A DNA stretch of 46,887 nucleotides from Gammaproteobacteria bacterium (GTDB lineage: Bacteria > Pseudomonadota > Gammaproteobacteria > Steroidobacterales > Steroidobacteraceae). The notes beneath the pieces are model-generated. The model searched no databases. It had not been told where the DNA came from and saw nothing but the letters and a program-made list of their open reading frames with translations. The position numbers and the translations under genes are program-made. The DNA lies in NCBI GenBank assembly GCA_009692285.1, contig SHZO01000002.1, forward strand, positions 1 to 46,887, read 5' to 3'. The first letter of the stretch is position 1, and every line of letters starts with the position of its first letter. Shown here piece after piece: positions 21,708 through 32,879 of this stretch.

Positions 21708-24383
21708 ATGGATGAGCGATACGAGCCCGCTGCTGTCGAACAGCTCGCACAGCAACACTGGAACGAGAATCGTAGCTTTGTTGCGCGCGAGAATTTCTCT
21801 GGACAAAGTTTAGATGCCGAGGCTCAGTTGTCTAAGGGCAAGTTCTATTGCCTTTCTATGTTTCCCTATCCCTCAGGCCGATTGCACATGGGCCATGTGC
21901 GCAACTACACCATCGGTGATGTGCTCTCGCGTTTTGCGCGCATGCAAGGCCGTAACGTGTTGCAACCAATGGGTTGGGATGCTTTTGGGTTGCCCGCTGA
22001 AAATGCTGCTATCGCTAATGGCGTCGCTCCTGCAAAGTGGACGCGCGAGAACATTGCTTATATGAAAAAACAACTGCAAGCATTGGGTCTTGCTATAGAT
22101 TGGGAACGCGAAATTGCTACTTGCGATCCGAGCTATTACCGCTGGAATCAATGGTTATTTTTGCGAATGCGTGAAAAAGGCATTGCCTATAAAAAAACTG
22201 GTATCGTGAATTGGGATCCGTTAGATCAAACTGTCCTTGCTAATGAGCAAGTCATTGATGGTCGCGGTTGGCGTACTGGCGTATTGATCGAGAAGCGCGA
22301 AATCCCAATGTATTATTTAAACATTACAGCTTACGGCGATGAGTTACTCGGTGATTTAGCAAGTCTTGAGGGTTGGCCTGAGCGTGTCAAGCTCATGCAA
22401 GCTAATTGGATTGGTCGCAGTACAGGCTGCGAAGTTAATTTCCCATATGCGCCCCAGACGCGCGAACTGATGGGCAAAGACGCAACGCTTAAAGTATTTA
22501 CTACACGCGTAGATACACTTTACGGGGCAACTTTTTTGGCAATTGCTGCAGAGCACCCGTTGGCACTCGCTGCTTCCACGCTTGATGATGGGCTAAAAAC
22601 TTTTATCGATGAATGTCGTCGTGGCAGCACTATGGAAGCTGATGTTGCCACCATGGAAAAGAAAGGTCGACCAACAGGCTATCACGTCACGCATCCTTTC
22701 ACAGGCAAACTGATGCAAGTATGGGTCGCCAATTATGTGTTGATGGGGTATGGCGAGGGTGCAGTAATGGGTGTTCCAGCCCATGATGAGCGCGATTTTG
22801 CGTTTGCAAGAAAAAACAATATCAAAATAATAAGCGTTGTACGTCCGCTGCAGGGTAATTATGAAAAGGGATCGCCCGATGCGATCAATGCGGAGTGGTG
22901 TGATACTTACGGAGAGCATGGTATAACATTCAATTCTGGAGAGTTTTCTGGTTTAGCTTTTGAAGCTGCAATGGAAGCAATTAGCATAGCGTTGGAGCAG
23001 CGTAACTTAGGCCGTAAGCGCGTCCAATTTCGGTTGCGTGATTGGGGGATTTCCAGACAAAGATATTGGGGTTGCCCAATACCCTTGATTCATTGTGAGC
23101 ACTGTGGTGAAGTGCCTGTGCCTGAGATACAACTGCCTGTAGTTCTGCCCGAAGACCTAGTGCCCGATGGCAGCGGTAATCCGCTTAATAAAACGCCTTC
23201 CTTCTGGCAAGTTCCTTGTCCTACTTGTGGTAAATCTGCACGTCGTGAAACAGACACTATGGATACCTTTGTAGATTCCTCTTGGTATTTTCTTCGATTC
23301 CCATGTGCAAATAATCTCTCGGCTATGGTTGACGATCGTGTTAACTATTGGTTGCCAGTAGATCAATATATTGGTGGAATAGAACACGCTATTTTACACT
23401 TACTTTATTCGCGTTTTTGGACTAAAGTCATGCGTGATCTGGATTTAGTCACTGTAAATGAGCCATTTTCAAAGCTGCTCACACAGGGTATGGTGCTAAA
23501 TCATATATATTCGCAGCAACCCTCAGAAGGACGCCGAGCTTATTTTAATCCTTTAGATATTACCGAAGAACAACTCGATGGGCAGAAGAATTATTTTGCC
23601 AAAGGGCTTGGCGGAGAACCGTTCAGAGTGAGCTATGATGGTTTAGGCACGATGTCTAAGTCAAAGAATAATGGAGTCGATCCGCAAATATTAGTTGAAA
23701 AATATGGTGCAGATACTGCGCGTTTATTCATGATGTTTACTGCTCCTCCAGAACAATCATTAGAATGGTCTGATGAGGGCGTGCAAGGTGCGTACCGTTT
23801 TATCCGTCGCCTCTGGAAAGTGGTATATGAGCACGTATCTTTGGGAGTTATTAGCGCGCATATTCACAATCATACTGGCTCCCTCAGCACTGCACAACAG
23901 AATTTGCGGCGAACTACGCATCAAACTTTGACTCGTGTCACGGACGACATCGGCCGGAGGCGCACCTTCAATACGGCTATTTCTGCCGTCATGGAACTGC
24001 TTAATGCTGTGATCAAATTTGATGATCGCTCGCCGCAAGGTCGTGCCGTAACGCAAGAGGCATTAGAAATAGCGACTCTTTCCCTATCACCTATTATCCC
24101 TCATGTTTGCCATACACTTTGGTACTCCCTCGGGCATTCCACACACTTGATTGATATGCCATGGCCAAAGATTGACAACGCAGCATTGATTCAAGACTCT
24201 ATAACACTGATGGTGCAAGTTAATGGCAGGTTACGTGGGCAAATAACTGTCGCTTCAGATGCTGATGAAGCGACTGTGCGTGCTACAGCGTTGGCGGAGC
24301 CTTCGGTTTGTAAATTCTTTAGCACAGCGCTTGTTAAGAAAGTGATCGTGGTGCCACGTAAACTTGTGAATGTGGTGGTGTGA
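21708..24383 (+). CDS. leuS: Leucyl-tRNA synthetase
   Basis: PYPSGRLHMGHVRNYTIGDVLSR; editing domain; GTMSKSKNNGVDP (KMSKS). Confidence 0.99.
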   Translation: MDERYEPAAVEQLAQQHWNENRSFVARENFSGQSLDAEAQLSKGKFYCLSMFPYPSGRLHMGHVRNYTIGDVLSRFARMQGRNVLQPMGWDAFGLPAENAAIANGVAPAKWTRENIAYMKKQLQALGLAIDWEREIATCDPSYYRWNQWLFLRMREKGIAYKKTGIVNWDPLDQTVLANEQVIDGRGWRTGVLIEKREIPMYYLNITAYGDELLGDLASLEGWPERVKLMQANWIGRSTGCEVNFPYAPQTRELMGKDATLKVFTTRVDTLYGATFLAIAAEHPLALAASTLDDGLKTFIDECRRGSTMEADVATMEKKGRPTGYHVTHPFTGKLMQVWVANYVLMGYGEGAVMGVPAHDERDFAFARKNNIKIISVVRPLQGNYEKGSPDAINAEWCDTYGEHGITFNSGEFSGLAFEAAMEAISIALEQRNLGRKRVQFRLRDWGISRQRYWGCPIPLIHCEHCGEVPVPEIQLPVVLPEDLVPDGSGNPLNKTPSFWQVPCPTCGKSARRETDTMDTFVDSSWYFLRFPCANNLSAMVDDRVNYWLPVDQYIGGIEHAILHLLYSRFWTKVMRDLDLVTVNEPFSKLLTQGMVLNHIYSQQPSEGRRAYFNPLDITEEQLDGQKNYFAKGLGGEPFRVSYDGLGTMSKSKNNGVDPQILVEKYGADTARLFMMFTAPPEQSLEWSDEGVQGAYRFIRRLWKVVYEHVSLGVISAHIHNHTGSLSTAQQNLRRTTHQTLTRVTDDIGRRRTFNTAISAVMELLNAVIKFDDRSPQGRAVTQEALEIATLSLSPIIPHVCHTLWYSLGHSTHLIDMPWPKIDNAALIQDSITLMVQVNGRLRGQITVASDADEATVRATALAEPSVCKFFSTALVKKVIVVPRKLVNVVV

Positions 24384-24898
24384 TGATTACGACAGACTGT
24401 AAGGGTGTCACAGCAGCACTATGGTGCACTTTGCTCGTGAGTTTTTTGATGCTTTCAGGCTGTGGCTTTCATTTGCAGACACAGACAACCCTCAGCCCTA
24501 GGATGCGGTTGATCTATGTTGAGACGAATGATACGCAGAGTGATTTTTTTCAAGCTCTGCGTCGTGCGCTACGCCTAGCTGGTGCGCAGTTAGCTACCGG
24601 CAAAGATGAGCTTGGTGTAGTCATAATACATATCGAACGTGATGAGATGCTTGAGCGAATAGCGTCTGTCTCTGTACGTAATGCGCCGCGTGAATATGAG
24701 TTGACTTATCTGCTGCAGTATTCAGTATATAGCGCTAAGAATACGTTGATACCTTCCGAAGAGGTTAGTGTGATTCGTGATTTTAGTTTTGATGAGCGTA
24801 TCGTATTGGCGAAAGAGCGTGAGAGTGAAATACTACAACAGACACTCGCTCAAGAATTAGCCAGTGTCGTTTTGCAGCGCTTGGTGAGCGTGCGCTGA
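24380..24898 (+). CDS. lptE: LPS assembly lipoprotein LptE
   Basis: MLSGCGFHLQ lipobox signature, size and position after leuS with ATGA overlap. Confidence 0.93.
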   Translation: MMITTDCKGVTAALWCTLLVSFLMLSGCGFHLQTQTTLSPRMRLIYVETNDTQSDFFQALRRALRLAGAQLATGKDELGVVIIHIERDEMLERIASVSVRNAPREYELTYLLQYSVYSAKNTLIPSEEVSVIRDFSFDERIVLAKERESEILQQTLAQELASVVLQRLVSVR

Positions 24899-24903
24899 AA
24901 CTC

Positions 24904-25380
24904 ATGGAGCCGCATGTAATGCGCATGGCGGCTGTGTTCAGTGATCGGGAAACGAGCGCTGCCTTCATTGGATTGCTTAGCCGCCAAGGCTTAAACTTGC
25001 GCTGGGTTGATCGTGGCGTTGAGATTCCAGGATCTTATTGGGGCGACTCTGAAGCTGGATTGATCGGCAACCACTTGTTTTTCCACATTGATACACCCAT
25101 GCATTCTGCTTTGCATGAAGCCGCGCATTACGTTTGCATGAGTGAAGCACGACGTACAGATCTCGTCTGTGATGCTGGTGGTGATGATGCTGAAGAAAAC
25201 GCTGTTTGCTATTTGCAGATTCTCTGGGCAGAGCAATTACCAGGAGTGGGCCGGGATCGCATGACTGCTGATATGGATGCTTGGGGTTATACTTTTCGCC
25301 TCGGCTCAGCCGCACGTTGGTTTTCCGAGGATGCGCAGGAGGCTCTTCAGTGGTTAATAGCCCGCGGGATCTACGCTTAG
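24904..25380 (+). CDS. Conserved-looking hypothetical protein with HExxH motif
   Basis: 158 aa ORF 5 nt after lptE; SALHEAAHYVCM (HEAAH at 25114-25128) followed by DDAEENAVCYLQ. Confidence 0.75.
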   Translation: MEPHVMRMAAVFSDRETSAAFIGLLSRQGLNLRWVDRGVEIPGSYWGDSEAGLIGNHLFFHIDTPMHSALHEAAHYVCMSEARRTDLVCDAGGDDAEENAVCYLQILWAEQLPGVGRDRMTADMDAWGYTFRLGSAARWFSEDAQEALQWLIARGIYA

Positions 25381-25438
25381 TTTTGGTATCATCCAGATTC
25401 TTCCCTCAAACCTGCTCCCCCATTTAGATGAGGTCATT

Positions 25439-27031
25439 ATGTCTTTAAGGATCGGTATTCCCCTTGAAACTTTTGCTGGGGAAAAACGAGTGGCTACTGT
25501 TCCTGATGTAGTTGAGAAGCTTATAAAAATGGGGTTCTCAGTAAGTTTAGAGAGTGGTGCAGGAGCTGCAGCAAATTTTAATGACGATGCTTATCGGGAT
25601 GCTGGCGCGGAAATTGTTCCAAGTGCTGTGGCGCTTATGGGCGCTTCCGATATAATTTTTAAAGTACGCGCACCGAGTAAAGAAGAAATTTCTTTAATAA
25701 AGCCAGGCGCTACGCTTATTAGTTTCTTATGGCCGGCGCAGAACTCAGAACTAATGCAGTGCTTAGCAGAACGCAAGCTCACGGTTTTGGCGATGGACAG
25801 TGTGCCACGTATCTCACGCGCACAAAAAATGGATGCTTTATCTTCGATGGCTAATATTGCTGGCTACCGTGCTGTTATCGAAGCTGCCCATCATTTTGGT
25901 CGTTTTTTTACTGGGCAAATTACGGCAGCGGGTAAAGTTCCTCCTGCTAAAGTCTTTGTTATAGGGGCTGGTGTAGCTGGTCTTGCAGCGCTGGGTACAG
26001 CAGTAGGTCTCGGCGCAATTGTGCGCGCGAATGACACGCGACCTGAGGTGGGCGATCAAGTTAAATCAATGGGCGCAGAATTTGTGCCAGTTGATTATCA
26101 AGAAGAGGGTACAGGTGTTGGTGGTTATGCTAAAGCAATGAGCGAGGGTTTTCAGAAAGCGCAGCGCAATACCTTTGCTAACCAAGCTAAAGATGTTGAT
26201 ATCATCATTACGACTGCGCTGATTCCCGGAAAGGCAGCGCCTAAGTTAATTACCGCAGAGATGGTTAAGTCGATGCGCGCAGGTAGTGTCATCGTCGATA
26301 TGGCAGCTGAGCAAGGGGGAAACTGCGAGCTGACAGTCCCCGGTGAAGTAGTGGTAACCCATGGCGTGACAATCATTGGCTATACTGATCTGCCAAGTAG
26401 ACTCTCTAAGCAAGCCTCCACGCTCTATGCGACTAACGTGTTGCGACTTGCAGAGGAACTTTGCAAGACTCTAGATGGGGTTATAAATGTAAATTTCGCA
26501 GATGAAGTGATTCGTGGAGCAACCGTTATTAAAGACGGTGTAATAACCTGGCCACCACCTCAAATTAAAATTTTAGAATTAGCAAAGAACAGCGTGATTT
26601 CTAATGTTCCAGTGGCTTTATCTAAGAAATCTATACATGGACATGGCAGTTTAAAACCAGTTTCATCTTCTCTTCTTGCACTTGTATTTTCTGGAGGCGC
26701 ATTGTTATTTTGGTTTATTGGCGCCTTTGCACCAGCTTCTTTTATTTCTCATTTTACGGTATTTGTGTTGGCCTGTTTTATTGGATACATGGTTATATGG
26801 AATGTCACACCTGCATTGCACACACCATTGATGAGCGTTACTAATGCTATTTCTAGTATTATCGCTGTTGGTGCACTAGTTCAGGTGGCGCCGCCAATAG
26901 TTAGCTCTGCACAAGATCGTCCCGATGTATTAATTCAAGTTTTGTCTGTGGCCGCATTAATGCTCACTGCAATTAACATGTTCGGTGGTTTTGCCGTCAC
27001 ACATCGCATGCTTGCGATGTTTCGCAAGTAA
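25439..27031 (+). CDS. pntA: NAD(P) transhydrogenase subunit alpha
   Basis: MRIGIP-type start, VFVIGAGVAGLAALGTAVGLGAIVRANDTRPEVGDQVKSMGAEF; C-terminal TM helices, so full-length fused PntA. Confidence 0.97.
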   Translation: MSLRIGIPLETFAGEKRVATVPDVVEKLIKMGFSVSLESGAGAAANFNDDAYRDAGAEIVPSAVALMGASDIIFKVRAPSKEEISLIKPGATLISFLWPAQNSELMQCLAERKLTVLAMDSVPRISRAQKMDALSSMANIAGYRAVIEAAHHFGRFFTGQITAAGKVPPAKVFVIGAGVAGLAALGTAVGLGAIVRANDTRPEVGDQVKSMGAEFVPVDYQEEGTGVGGYAKAMSEGFQKAQRNTFANQAKDVDIIITTALIPGKAAPKLITAEMVKSMRAGSVIVDMAAEQGGNCELTVPGEVVVTHGVTIIGYTDLPSRLSKQASTLYATNVLRLAEELCKTLDGVINVNFADEVIRGATVIKDGVITWPPPQIKILELAKNSVISNVPVALSKKSIHGHGSLKPVSSSLLALVFSGGALLFWFIGAFAPASFISHFTVFVLACFIGYMVIWNVTPALHTPLMSVTNAISSIIAVGALVQVAPPIVSSAQDRPDVLIQVLSVAALMLTAINMFGGFAVTHRMLAMFRK

Positions 27032-27043
27032 GGGTTCTCATTC

Positions 27044-28453
27044 ATGTCTGAAAATCTTGCCAATATCGCTTATATCGGCGCCACGATCTTATTTATTTTA
27101 AGTCTTGGCGGGCTCGCGAATCCAGAGAGTTCGCGGCGAGGTAATTTCTACGGCATCCTTGGAATGTCTATTGCAATACTGGCCACGGTGATGGGGCCAC
27201 AAATCACGACTGTGGGCTTTCCTTTAATCATAGGTTCTCTAGTGGTAGGTGGCGCTATTGGTTTGTATGCAGCACGGAAAATACAAATGACTCAGATGCC
27301 TGAGCTCGTAGCGTTAATGCATAGCTTGGTAGGGCTTGCTGCGGTACTAGTTGGCTTTGCCAGTTATGTTGATACAGCGATAGTGTTAATGGGTGTTGAG
27401 AAATCTATACATGAAGTTGAAATTTATATTGGTACCTTCATTGGTGCGGTCACCTTTTCCGGTTCGTTAATCGCCTTTGGCAAATTATCAGGCAAGATTG
27501 GCGGTAGGCCGCTGCTGTTGCCCGCGCGACATGGGATGAATTTAGTGGGATTACTGACTGTAATCTACTTTGGAGTCCAATTTATTGCTGCACCCGATAG
27601 CCAAACTGGATTAATGCCATTGATGGTGATGACGGTGATTGCACTGCTCTTTGGTGTGCATATGGTGATGGCCATTGGTGGTGCGGATATGCCGGTGGTC
27701 GTCTCTATGCTCAATAGCTATTCCGGTTGGGCTGCAGCAGCCACGGGTTTTATGTTATCGAATGACTTATTGATTGTGATTGGTGCGTTGGTGGGTGCTT
27801 CTGGGGGCATTCTCTCCTACATAATGTGTCGAGCAATGAATCGTAACTTCTTTAGTGTAATTGCAGGTGGTTTTGGTACGGCTAGTGGTGCTACATCTGC
27901 CTCAACTGGTATACAGACTGAAGGTGAGATCACTTCTGTGAGTGCTGCAGAGACTGCTGATCTCCTGCGCTCAGCTAAGAATGTAGTCATCGTGCCCGGT
28001 TACGGTATGGCTGTGGCGCAAGCGCAGCATACCGTGTATGAAATGACTAAAATACTGCGCGCACTGGGCGTGAATGTGCGATTTGGTATCCACCCTGTTG
28101 CTGGCCGCATGCCTGGTCATATGAATGTGCTACTTGCTGAAGCTAAAGTACCGTATGACATCGTATTTGAGATGGATGAGCTCAACGATGACTTTCCCTT
28201 GGTTGATGTCTCGATTGTGATTGGTGCTAATGATATTGTGAACCCTGCCGCTGAAGATGACCCAGCGAGTCCGATTGCGGGTATGCCAGTTTTACAAGTG
28301 TGGAAGTCAAAGACTTCCATTGTCATGAAGCGATCGATGGCCTCAGGCTACGCAGGTGTCGAAAATCCATTATTCTTTAAAGAAAATAATCGCATGTTAT
28401 TTGGTGATGCTAAGAGAATGCTAGATGAGGTTTTGGGATGTTTGAAGAGCTAA
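27044..28453 (+). CDS. pntB: NAD(P) transhydrogenase subunit beta
   Basis: [53 protein letters not shown]. Confidence 0.98.
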   Translation: MSENLANIAYIGATILFILSLGGLANPESSRRGNFYGILGMSIAILATVMGPQITTVGFPLIIGSLVVGGAIGLYAARKIQMTQMPELVALMHSLVGLAAVLVGFASYVDTAIVLMGVEKSIHEVEIYIGTFIGAVTFSGSLIAFGKLSGKIGGRPLLLPARHGMNLVGLLTVIYFGVQFIAAPDSQTGLMPLMVMTVIALLFGVHMVMAIGGADMPVVVSMLNSYSGWAAAATGFMLSNDLLIVIGALVGASGGILSYIMCRAMNRNFFSVIAGGFGTASGATSASTGIQTEGEITSVSAAETADLLRSAKNVVIVPGYGMAVAQAQHTVYEMTKILRALGVNVRFGIHPVAGRMPGHMNVLLAEAKVPYDIVFEMDELNDDFPLVDVSIVIGANDIVNPAAEDDPASPIAGMPVLQVWKSKTSIVMKRSMASGYAGVENPLFFKENNRMLFGDAKRMLDEVLGCLKS

Positions 28454-28471
28454 GTATTAAAGACTGCTTAA

Positions 28472-29431
28472 CTATCGGGCGAAATGATCTGTTGCTGCTA
28501 CTAACTCGCTAAGAATCCCAGGTTCAAAAGCAGAATGGCCAGCTTCACCCACAATGCGTAGGTCTGCCTCCGGCCATGCTTGGTGTAGATCCCAAGCACT
28601 TTTCATTGGGCACACTACATCATAGCGGCCCTGCACAATCACACCAGGAATATGGCGAATCTTAGGTACGTCATCGAGTAGCTGATTGGGACTACTTAGA
28701 AAGCCGCCATTCACAAAGTAATGACATTCTATACGTGCAAAAGCCTCTGAGAACTCACTTTCTTTAAACTTTAAAATATAGTCAGGGTTAAGCGCTAAAA
28801 AACTTGTTGCCCCTTCCCAGATAGACCAAGCTCGTGCAGCGTTAGCTCGAGTAGATGCATCTTCGCTAGTCAGGCGTCGATAGTAAGCACCCATAATATC
28901 CCTGCGTTCTTCTAGGGGTATAGGTTGGATGTAGTGTTCGTAGAGGTCTGGAAATAGAGCACCAGTTCCATCTGGAGTTTCATAGAACCAGCGAAATTCC
29001 CAAGGGCGTACTAAGAATATACCTCTCAATACTAATTCTGTGACCCGTTCTGGGTATTTCTGAGCGTATGCTAGAGCAAGTGTAGAACCCCATGAGCCAC
29101 CAAATACTTGCCAGCAATTAATATTTAAGTGCCCACGGATTTTTTCCATGTCTGCAACTAAATGCCAAGTGGTATTTTCGATAAGGCTGGCATGCGGACG
29201 ACTTTTGCCACAGCCCCGCTGGTCAAACAGCACAATACGGTAACGCATTGGATCAAAGAAACGGCGCATGCGAGGATCAGTACCACCCCCGGGGCCACCG
29301 TGTAAGAATACGACTGGTTTACCGTGCGGATTGCCACTTTCTTCCCAATAAATTTTGTGCAGGTCGGATACTTGCAACATTCCGCTACGATAATTCGAAA
29401 GCGCTGGGTATAAAGTGCGGAGCGCTTCCAT
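28472..29431 (-). CDS. pip: Proline iminopeptidase
   Basis: VVFLHGGPGGGTDPRMRRFFDPMRYRIVLFDQRGCGKSRPH; GGSWGSTLALAYAQ nucleophile elbow; GEAGHSAFEPG. Confidence 0.95.
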   Translation of the reverse strand: MEALRTLYPALSNYRSGMLQVSDLHKIYWEESGNPHGKPVVFLHGGPGGGTDPRMRRFFDPMRYRIVLFDQRGCGKSRPHASLIENTTWHLVADMEKIRGHLNINCWQVFGGSWGSTLALAYAQKYPERVTELVLRGIFLVRPWEFRWFYETPDGTGALFPDLYEHYIQPIPLEERRDIMGAYYRRLTSEDASTRANAARAWSIWEGATSFLALNPDYILKFKESEFSEAFARIECHYFVNGGFLSSPNQLLDDVPKIRHIPGVIVQGRYDVVCPMKSAWDLHQAWPEADLRIVGEAGHSAFEPGILSELVAATDHFAR

Positions 29432-29772
29432 TAATTAATCATCGGACCGAGTGGTGCGCCTCCGACTAAATGTAAGTGCAAGTGGTATATCTCTTGTCCT
29501 CCGTGTTTATTGCAATTAATGATGAGGCGGTAGCCATTGTCAGCAATACCTTCTTTTTTGGCAAGATCACGGGCCACTGTGAACAAATGACCGATTAATG
29601 TCTCATCAGCATCGGCGATATCATTGGCTGTCGCAATTATTTTGTTAGGGACGATCAAAATATGTGTAGGCGCACGTGGTGCTATATCTCGAAATGCAGT
29701 CACGCGAGAATCTTGGAAGACAATATCGGCAGAAACCTCACCAGAAATTATTTTTTCAAATAAAGTTGCCAT
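29431..29772 (-). CDS. hinT: HIT family protein (HinT-like)
   Basis: [44 protein letters not shown]...[16 protein letters not shown]; HxHxH triad; start corrected to ATG 29772. Confidence 0.95.
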   Translation of the reverse strand: MATLFEKIISGEVSADIVFQDSRVTAFRDIAPRAPTHILIVPNKIIATANDIADADETLIGHLFTVARDLAKKEGIADNGYRLIINCNKHGGQEIYHLHLHLVGGAPLGPMIN

Positions 29773-29773
29773 A

Positions 29774-30337
29774 TTAGTATTTGTAAATCTCAACCTTATT
29801 TGCGCTAATTTGATAGGCAGAGGCACCTAAGCGGGTGGTTTTGTTGTTCACTTTTAAGTTCCCTGTGATCCAATATGCTTCATAGATCGAATCTAGCGCG
29901 ATCCCTTTTTCAATTTTCACATAGACAATTTGGTTCGGTGGTGGAGGCGGAACGTGAATACAAGCGCCAAAATAAGGTACTAAAAAAAATTCAGTAATGA
30001 GCCCGTCTTTGCCTATGTCTAAGGGTACTATAAACCCCGGTAACTTAACGGTTATACCATCAAGCTCTTTGCGTACTGAAAAATCTAGAACTTGTTGTGC
30101 GGCCATGCCGCCTTCGCCTAAGTAGTCATGTGCAGGTGCAGGTACGCCGCTTGTAGAGCGACCTTTGGTATCTTTGGGGATTAGATCCTCCCAGTCGAGT
30201 TCGCGAACGCTAGCAACTGCTACAGGGGGCGCCAATGGTTTAGTGGACGAAGTAGTATTTATTGGTGGAGCAGCTTGAGCGCTGCTAATTAGGAGATAAA
30301 GCGCCAAGGCTAGGAATTTATATTTATGTTTAGTCAT
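29774..30337 (-). CDS. DUF3299 periplasmic protein (ZrgD-like by context)
   Basis: Signal peptide; [10 protein letters not shown]...[13 protein letters not shown]...[26 protein letters not shown] is the DUF3299 pattern. Confidence 0.88.
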   Translation of the reverse strand: MTKHKYKFLALALYLLISSAQAAPPINTTSSTKPLAPPVAVASVRELDWEDLIPKDTKGRSTSGVPAPAHDYLGEGGMAAQQVLDFSVRKELDGITVKLPGFIVPLDIGKDGLITEFFLVPYFGACIHVPPPPPNQIVYVKIEKGIALDSIYEAYWITGNLKVNNKTTRLGASAYQISANKVEIYKY

Positions 30338-30339
30338 AG

Positions 30340-31602
30340 TTAAACTCTGATAGTGAGTCCGTCACTTAAAGTATTTCGATATGCGCGCCAAGCGGGAAAT
30401 ACACCCATGAGCACTGCGGTAAAAAGTATAGCGCCTAAAATTAGTAGGTCGTAACGGGTAAGACCATCCGCTTTGATAAATATTCCGAAGCGGTATTCAA
30501 GGAGAGGTTGAGCACTCCAAATTAAAGCGTAGGTTAGCCCTACGCCTGTGGTGATTCCAGCGCCAGCTAGAAATCCCGCCTCGGCGATGAGCAGGCTGAA
30601 GATGTGGCGAGGTTGCGCGCCTACCGATCGCAAAATTGCCATTTCACGCCTACGTTCATTGAGACTGGTCAAAATAGCGGTGAGCATGCCGAGTAAGCCT
30701 GCGAGTACGACAAAGGCAGCAATTATCATTAAAGCTTGATCTGCGATGCCCACTAGGTTCCATAGTTGGCTCAGCGCTACCCCAGGGATGATTGCTTGTA
30801 ATGGCTCGAGTCGGTATTCATTAATTGCGCGCTGCATCGTAAAGATCATGATTTTAGCATTCATACCCACCAAAAATGCTGTAATTGAATCGGGAGTTAG
30901 ATCATGCATAGGAGCTTTTGTTGCCTGTGCACGCACACCCAGACTCGCTTGGACGCCACTTTGCCAGTCAACATGAATGGCGGTGAGAGCCTCTAATCCT
31001 ATGTGCACAGTGCGATCTACTGGCGTGCCGGTACGCATCAGAATACCTGTCACACGAAAGGGCTTGTCTTTGTGTTCAGCAAAGCTCACATTGCCGAGGC
31101 CATGTGCAATAACAATTGCATCCCCTAATTTATAATTTAATTGCTCAGCTACTTCTGCCCCAATCACTGCTTCATACAAATCTGTAAAATATCTGCCTTG
31201 TAAAAACTGCAGTTTTTGATCTCCTGCAAATTGGTAGTGTTTGAAGTAATCGTTATTAGTCCCCATGACGCGAAAGCCACGATGTGAGTCACCCAAAGAG
31301 ATTGGAATTGTCCAAGCAACATCTGGGTGATGCACAATCTTTTGGTAACTCGTCCAACTTACATTGGCGGTGGCATCTCCCACTCTAAAGACAGAATAAA
31401 GGAGCAGATTTAATTGTCCTGAGCGCGCCCCGACAATTAAATCGACTCCTGAGATTGTATTGGCAAAACTTTCGCGTGCCGCAGTCCGCATTTTTTGTAC
31501 GCCCAACAATAATGCAACACTGACAGCAATCGCACTAATAGTGAGTAGTGCGGTAGTACGCCGGTTTCGCAGTGAACGAAATGCCAGTAAAACGGTGCTC
31601 AT
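30340..31602 (-). CDS. ABC transporter permease, FtsX/MacB-type
   Basis: N-terminal TM, extracytoplasmic domain, then FtsX-like helices (NERRREMAILRSVGAQPRHIFSLLIAEA). Confidence 0.92.
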   Translation of the reverse strand: MSTVLLAFRSLRNRRTTALLTISAIAVSVALLLGVQKMRTAARESFANTISGVDLIVGARSGQLNLLLYSVFRVGDATANVSWTSYQKIVHHPDVAWTIPISLGDSHRGFRVMGTNNDYFKHYQFAGDQKLQFLQGRYFTDLYEAVIGAEVAEQLNYKLGDAIVIAHGLGNVSFAEHKDKPFRVTGILMRTGTPVDRTVHIGLEALTAIHVDWQSGVQASLGVRAQATKAPMHDLTPDSITAFLVGMNAKIMIFTMQRAINEYRLEPLQAIIPGVALSQLWNLVGIADQALMIIAAFVVLAGLLGMLTAILTSLNERRREMAILRSVGAQPRHIFSLLIAEAGFLAGAGITTGVGLTYALIWSAQPLLEYRFGIFIKADGLTRYDLLILGAILFTAVLMGVFPAWRAYRNTLSDGLTIRV

Positions 31603-32330
31603 CGGGTGTACTCTGAATTAGCTTGCACCTGATTTATCTCTGCAAGGGATATGACTCGATCAAACATCGATCCAAGAGTAATGTCGTGACTGACAAACAG
31701 GAGGCTCGCTTGTTGCGCCGCGCATTCTTGCATTAGCAAAGTTAAGAATTCTGCTCTTGCATCAGTATCTAAAGCTGACGTAGGTTCATCAGCAATAATA
31801 ATGCCTGGTCTCCCAAGTAGAGCACGTGCAGCTGCAACGCGCTGTTGTTGGCCAATAGAGAGTTCTGTAACTGGGTTAGCTAATATTTTTGAATCTTGGA
31901 GGCCTAGTGTAGCTAACAAGCGACGAGCCTCATCTACAAGTCCAGCATGAGTATGTACGCCATTATGGATGATACGAATGGCCCGTGCTGGCGAGAACTC
32001 TGCCGGGAGCAAGACATTCTCAAGAACGCTCAGATAGGGGATCAAATTAAACATTTGAAAGATAAAACCTAAATGCTCCCCACGGAAACGGTCTCGCGCG
32101 CTCGCCGATAGGGAGGTAATATCAGTATCAAGCAGATTAACTTGTCCTGAATTTGGATTTAATACGCCACCAAGCAAACCTAATAAAGTGCTTTTACCAC
32201 TACCACTTGGGCCGCGAAGGAGAACACGCTCACCGCACCGAACCTGAAAAGCATCAATGGCTAAGAGTTCAGGCTTGCCTGGCCAAGCAAACTTTAGGTT
32301 TAAGGCTTCAATTGAGTAACGGGTGCTCAC
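31599..32330 (-). CDS. ABC transporter ATP-binding protein (LolD/MacB-type)
   Basis: [43 protein letters not shown]. Confidence 0.95.
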   Translation of the reverse strand: MSTRYSIEALNLKFAWPGKPELLAIDAFQVRCGERVLLRGPSGSGKSTLLGLLGGVLNPNSGQVNLLDTDITSLSASARDRFRGEHLGFIFQMFNLIPYLSVLENVLLPAEFSPARAIRIIHNGVHTHAGLVDEARRLLATLGLQDSKILANPVTELSIGQQQRVAAARALLGRPGIIIADEPTSALDTDARAEFLTLLMQECAAQQASLLFVSHDITLGSMFDRVISLAEINQVQANSEYTR

Positions 32331-32339
32331 TCTGATAGT

Positions 32340-32879
32340 TTAACGCAAGGGTACTCGGCTGGCTCTTTCCTTTAGGGTTAGCTGTTTTTGCAGGGTCGAA
32401 GTAATTAAATTTACAGTAGTAATTTCCACCCCGATAAGTCGCTGCAGTAAGGCCAGTTCAACCCAAGCGAGCACTAAAGGGTTACGACAGCGGTAGTTCA
32501 CGCGGGCTTTGTAGTCCACATGATCGGTGGTGCGATCAAAATTAGGTGCAGTGTAGTTCACTGACTGGAGTTGGCAGTTGGCATCTCTCGGCACATTAAG
32601 CAAGCCCTTGCCACTCTCTAGCCAAAGATTAATTGCAGCGACTTTACTCTTCTGAGTAACGCTGCGCGGGGCGTGCTCGAACCCCAGCACATGCACTGCA
32701 GGAGCCTCAAGCTCCACTACCAGAGACTGGCCTTCTAGGATCAAATTTACAATTATTCTGCCATGCTCATGCGCCACATGTTCGTCGAGTTTCTCTTCCG
32801 CAGCAGCGAACGACTCTGGGGCAGCGAGTGCTAAGCTTATAAGAAGGTAAATGAGCCAGGGTTGTTTTGCGTTGATCAT
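32340..32879 (-). CDS. DUF2796 protein (ZrgA-like zinc-binding periplasmic protein)
   Basis: HEHGRIIVNLILEGQSLVVELEAPAVHVLGFEHAP is the DUF2796 N-terminal pattern; signal peptide. Confidence 0.9.
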   Translation of the reverse strand: MINAKQPWLIYLLISLALAAPESFAAAEEKLDEHVAHEHGRIIVNLILEGQSLVVELEAPAVHVLGFEHAPRSVTQKSKVAAINLWLESGKGLLNVPRDANCQLQSVNYTAPNFDRTTDHVDYKARVNYRCRNPLVLAWVELALLQRLIGVEITTVNLITSTLQKQLTLKERASRVPLR

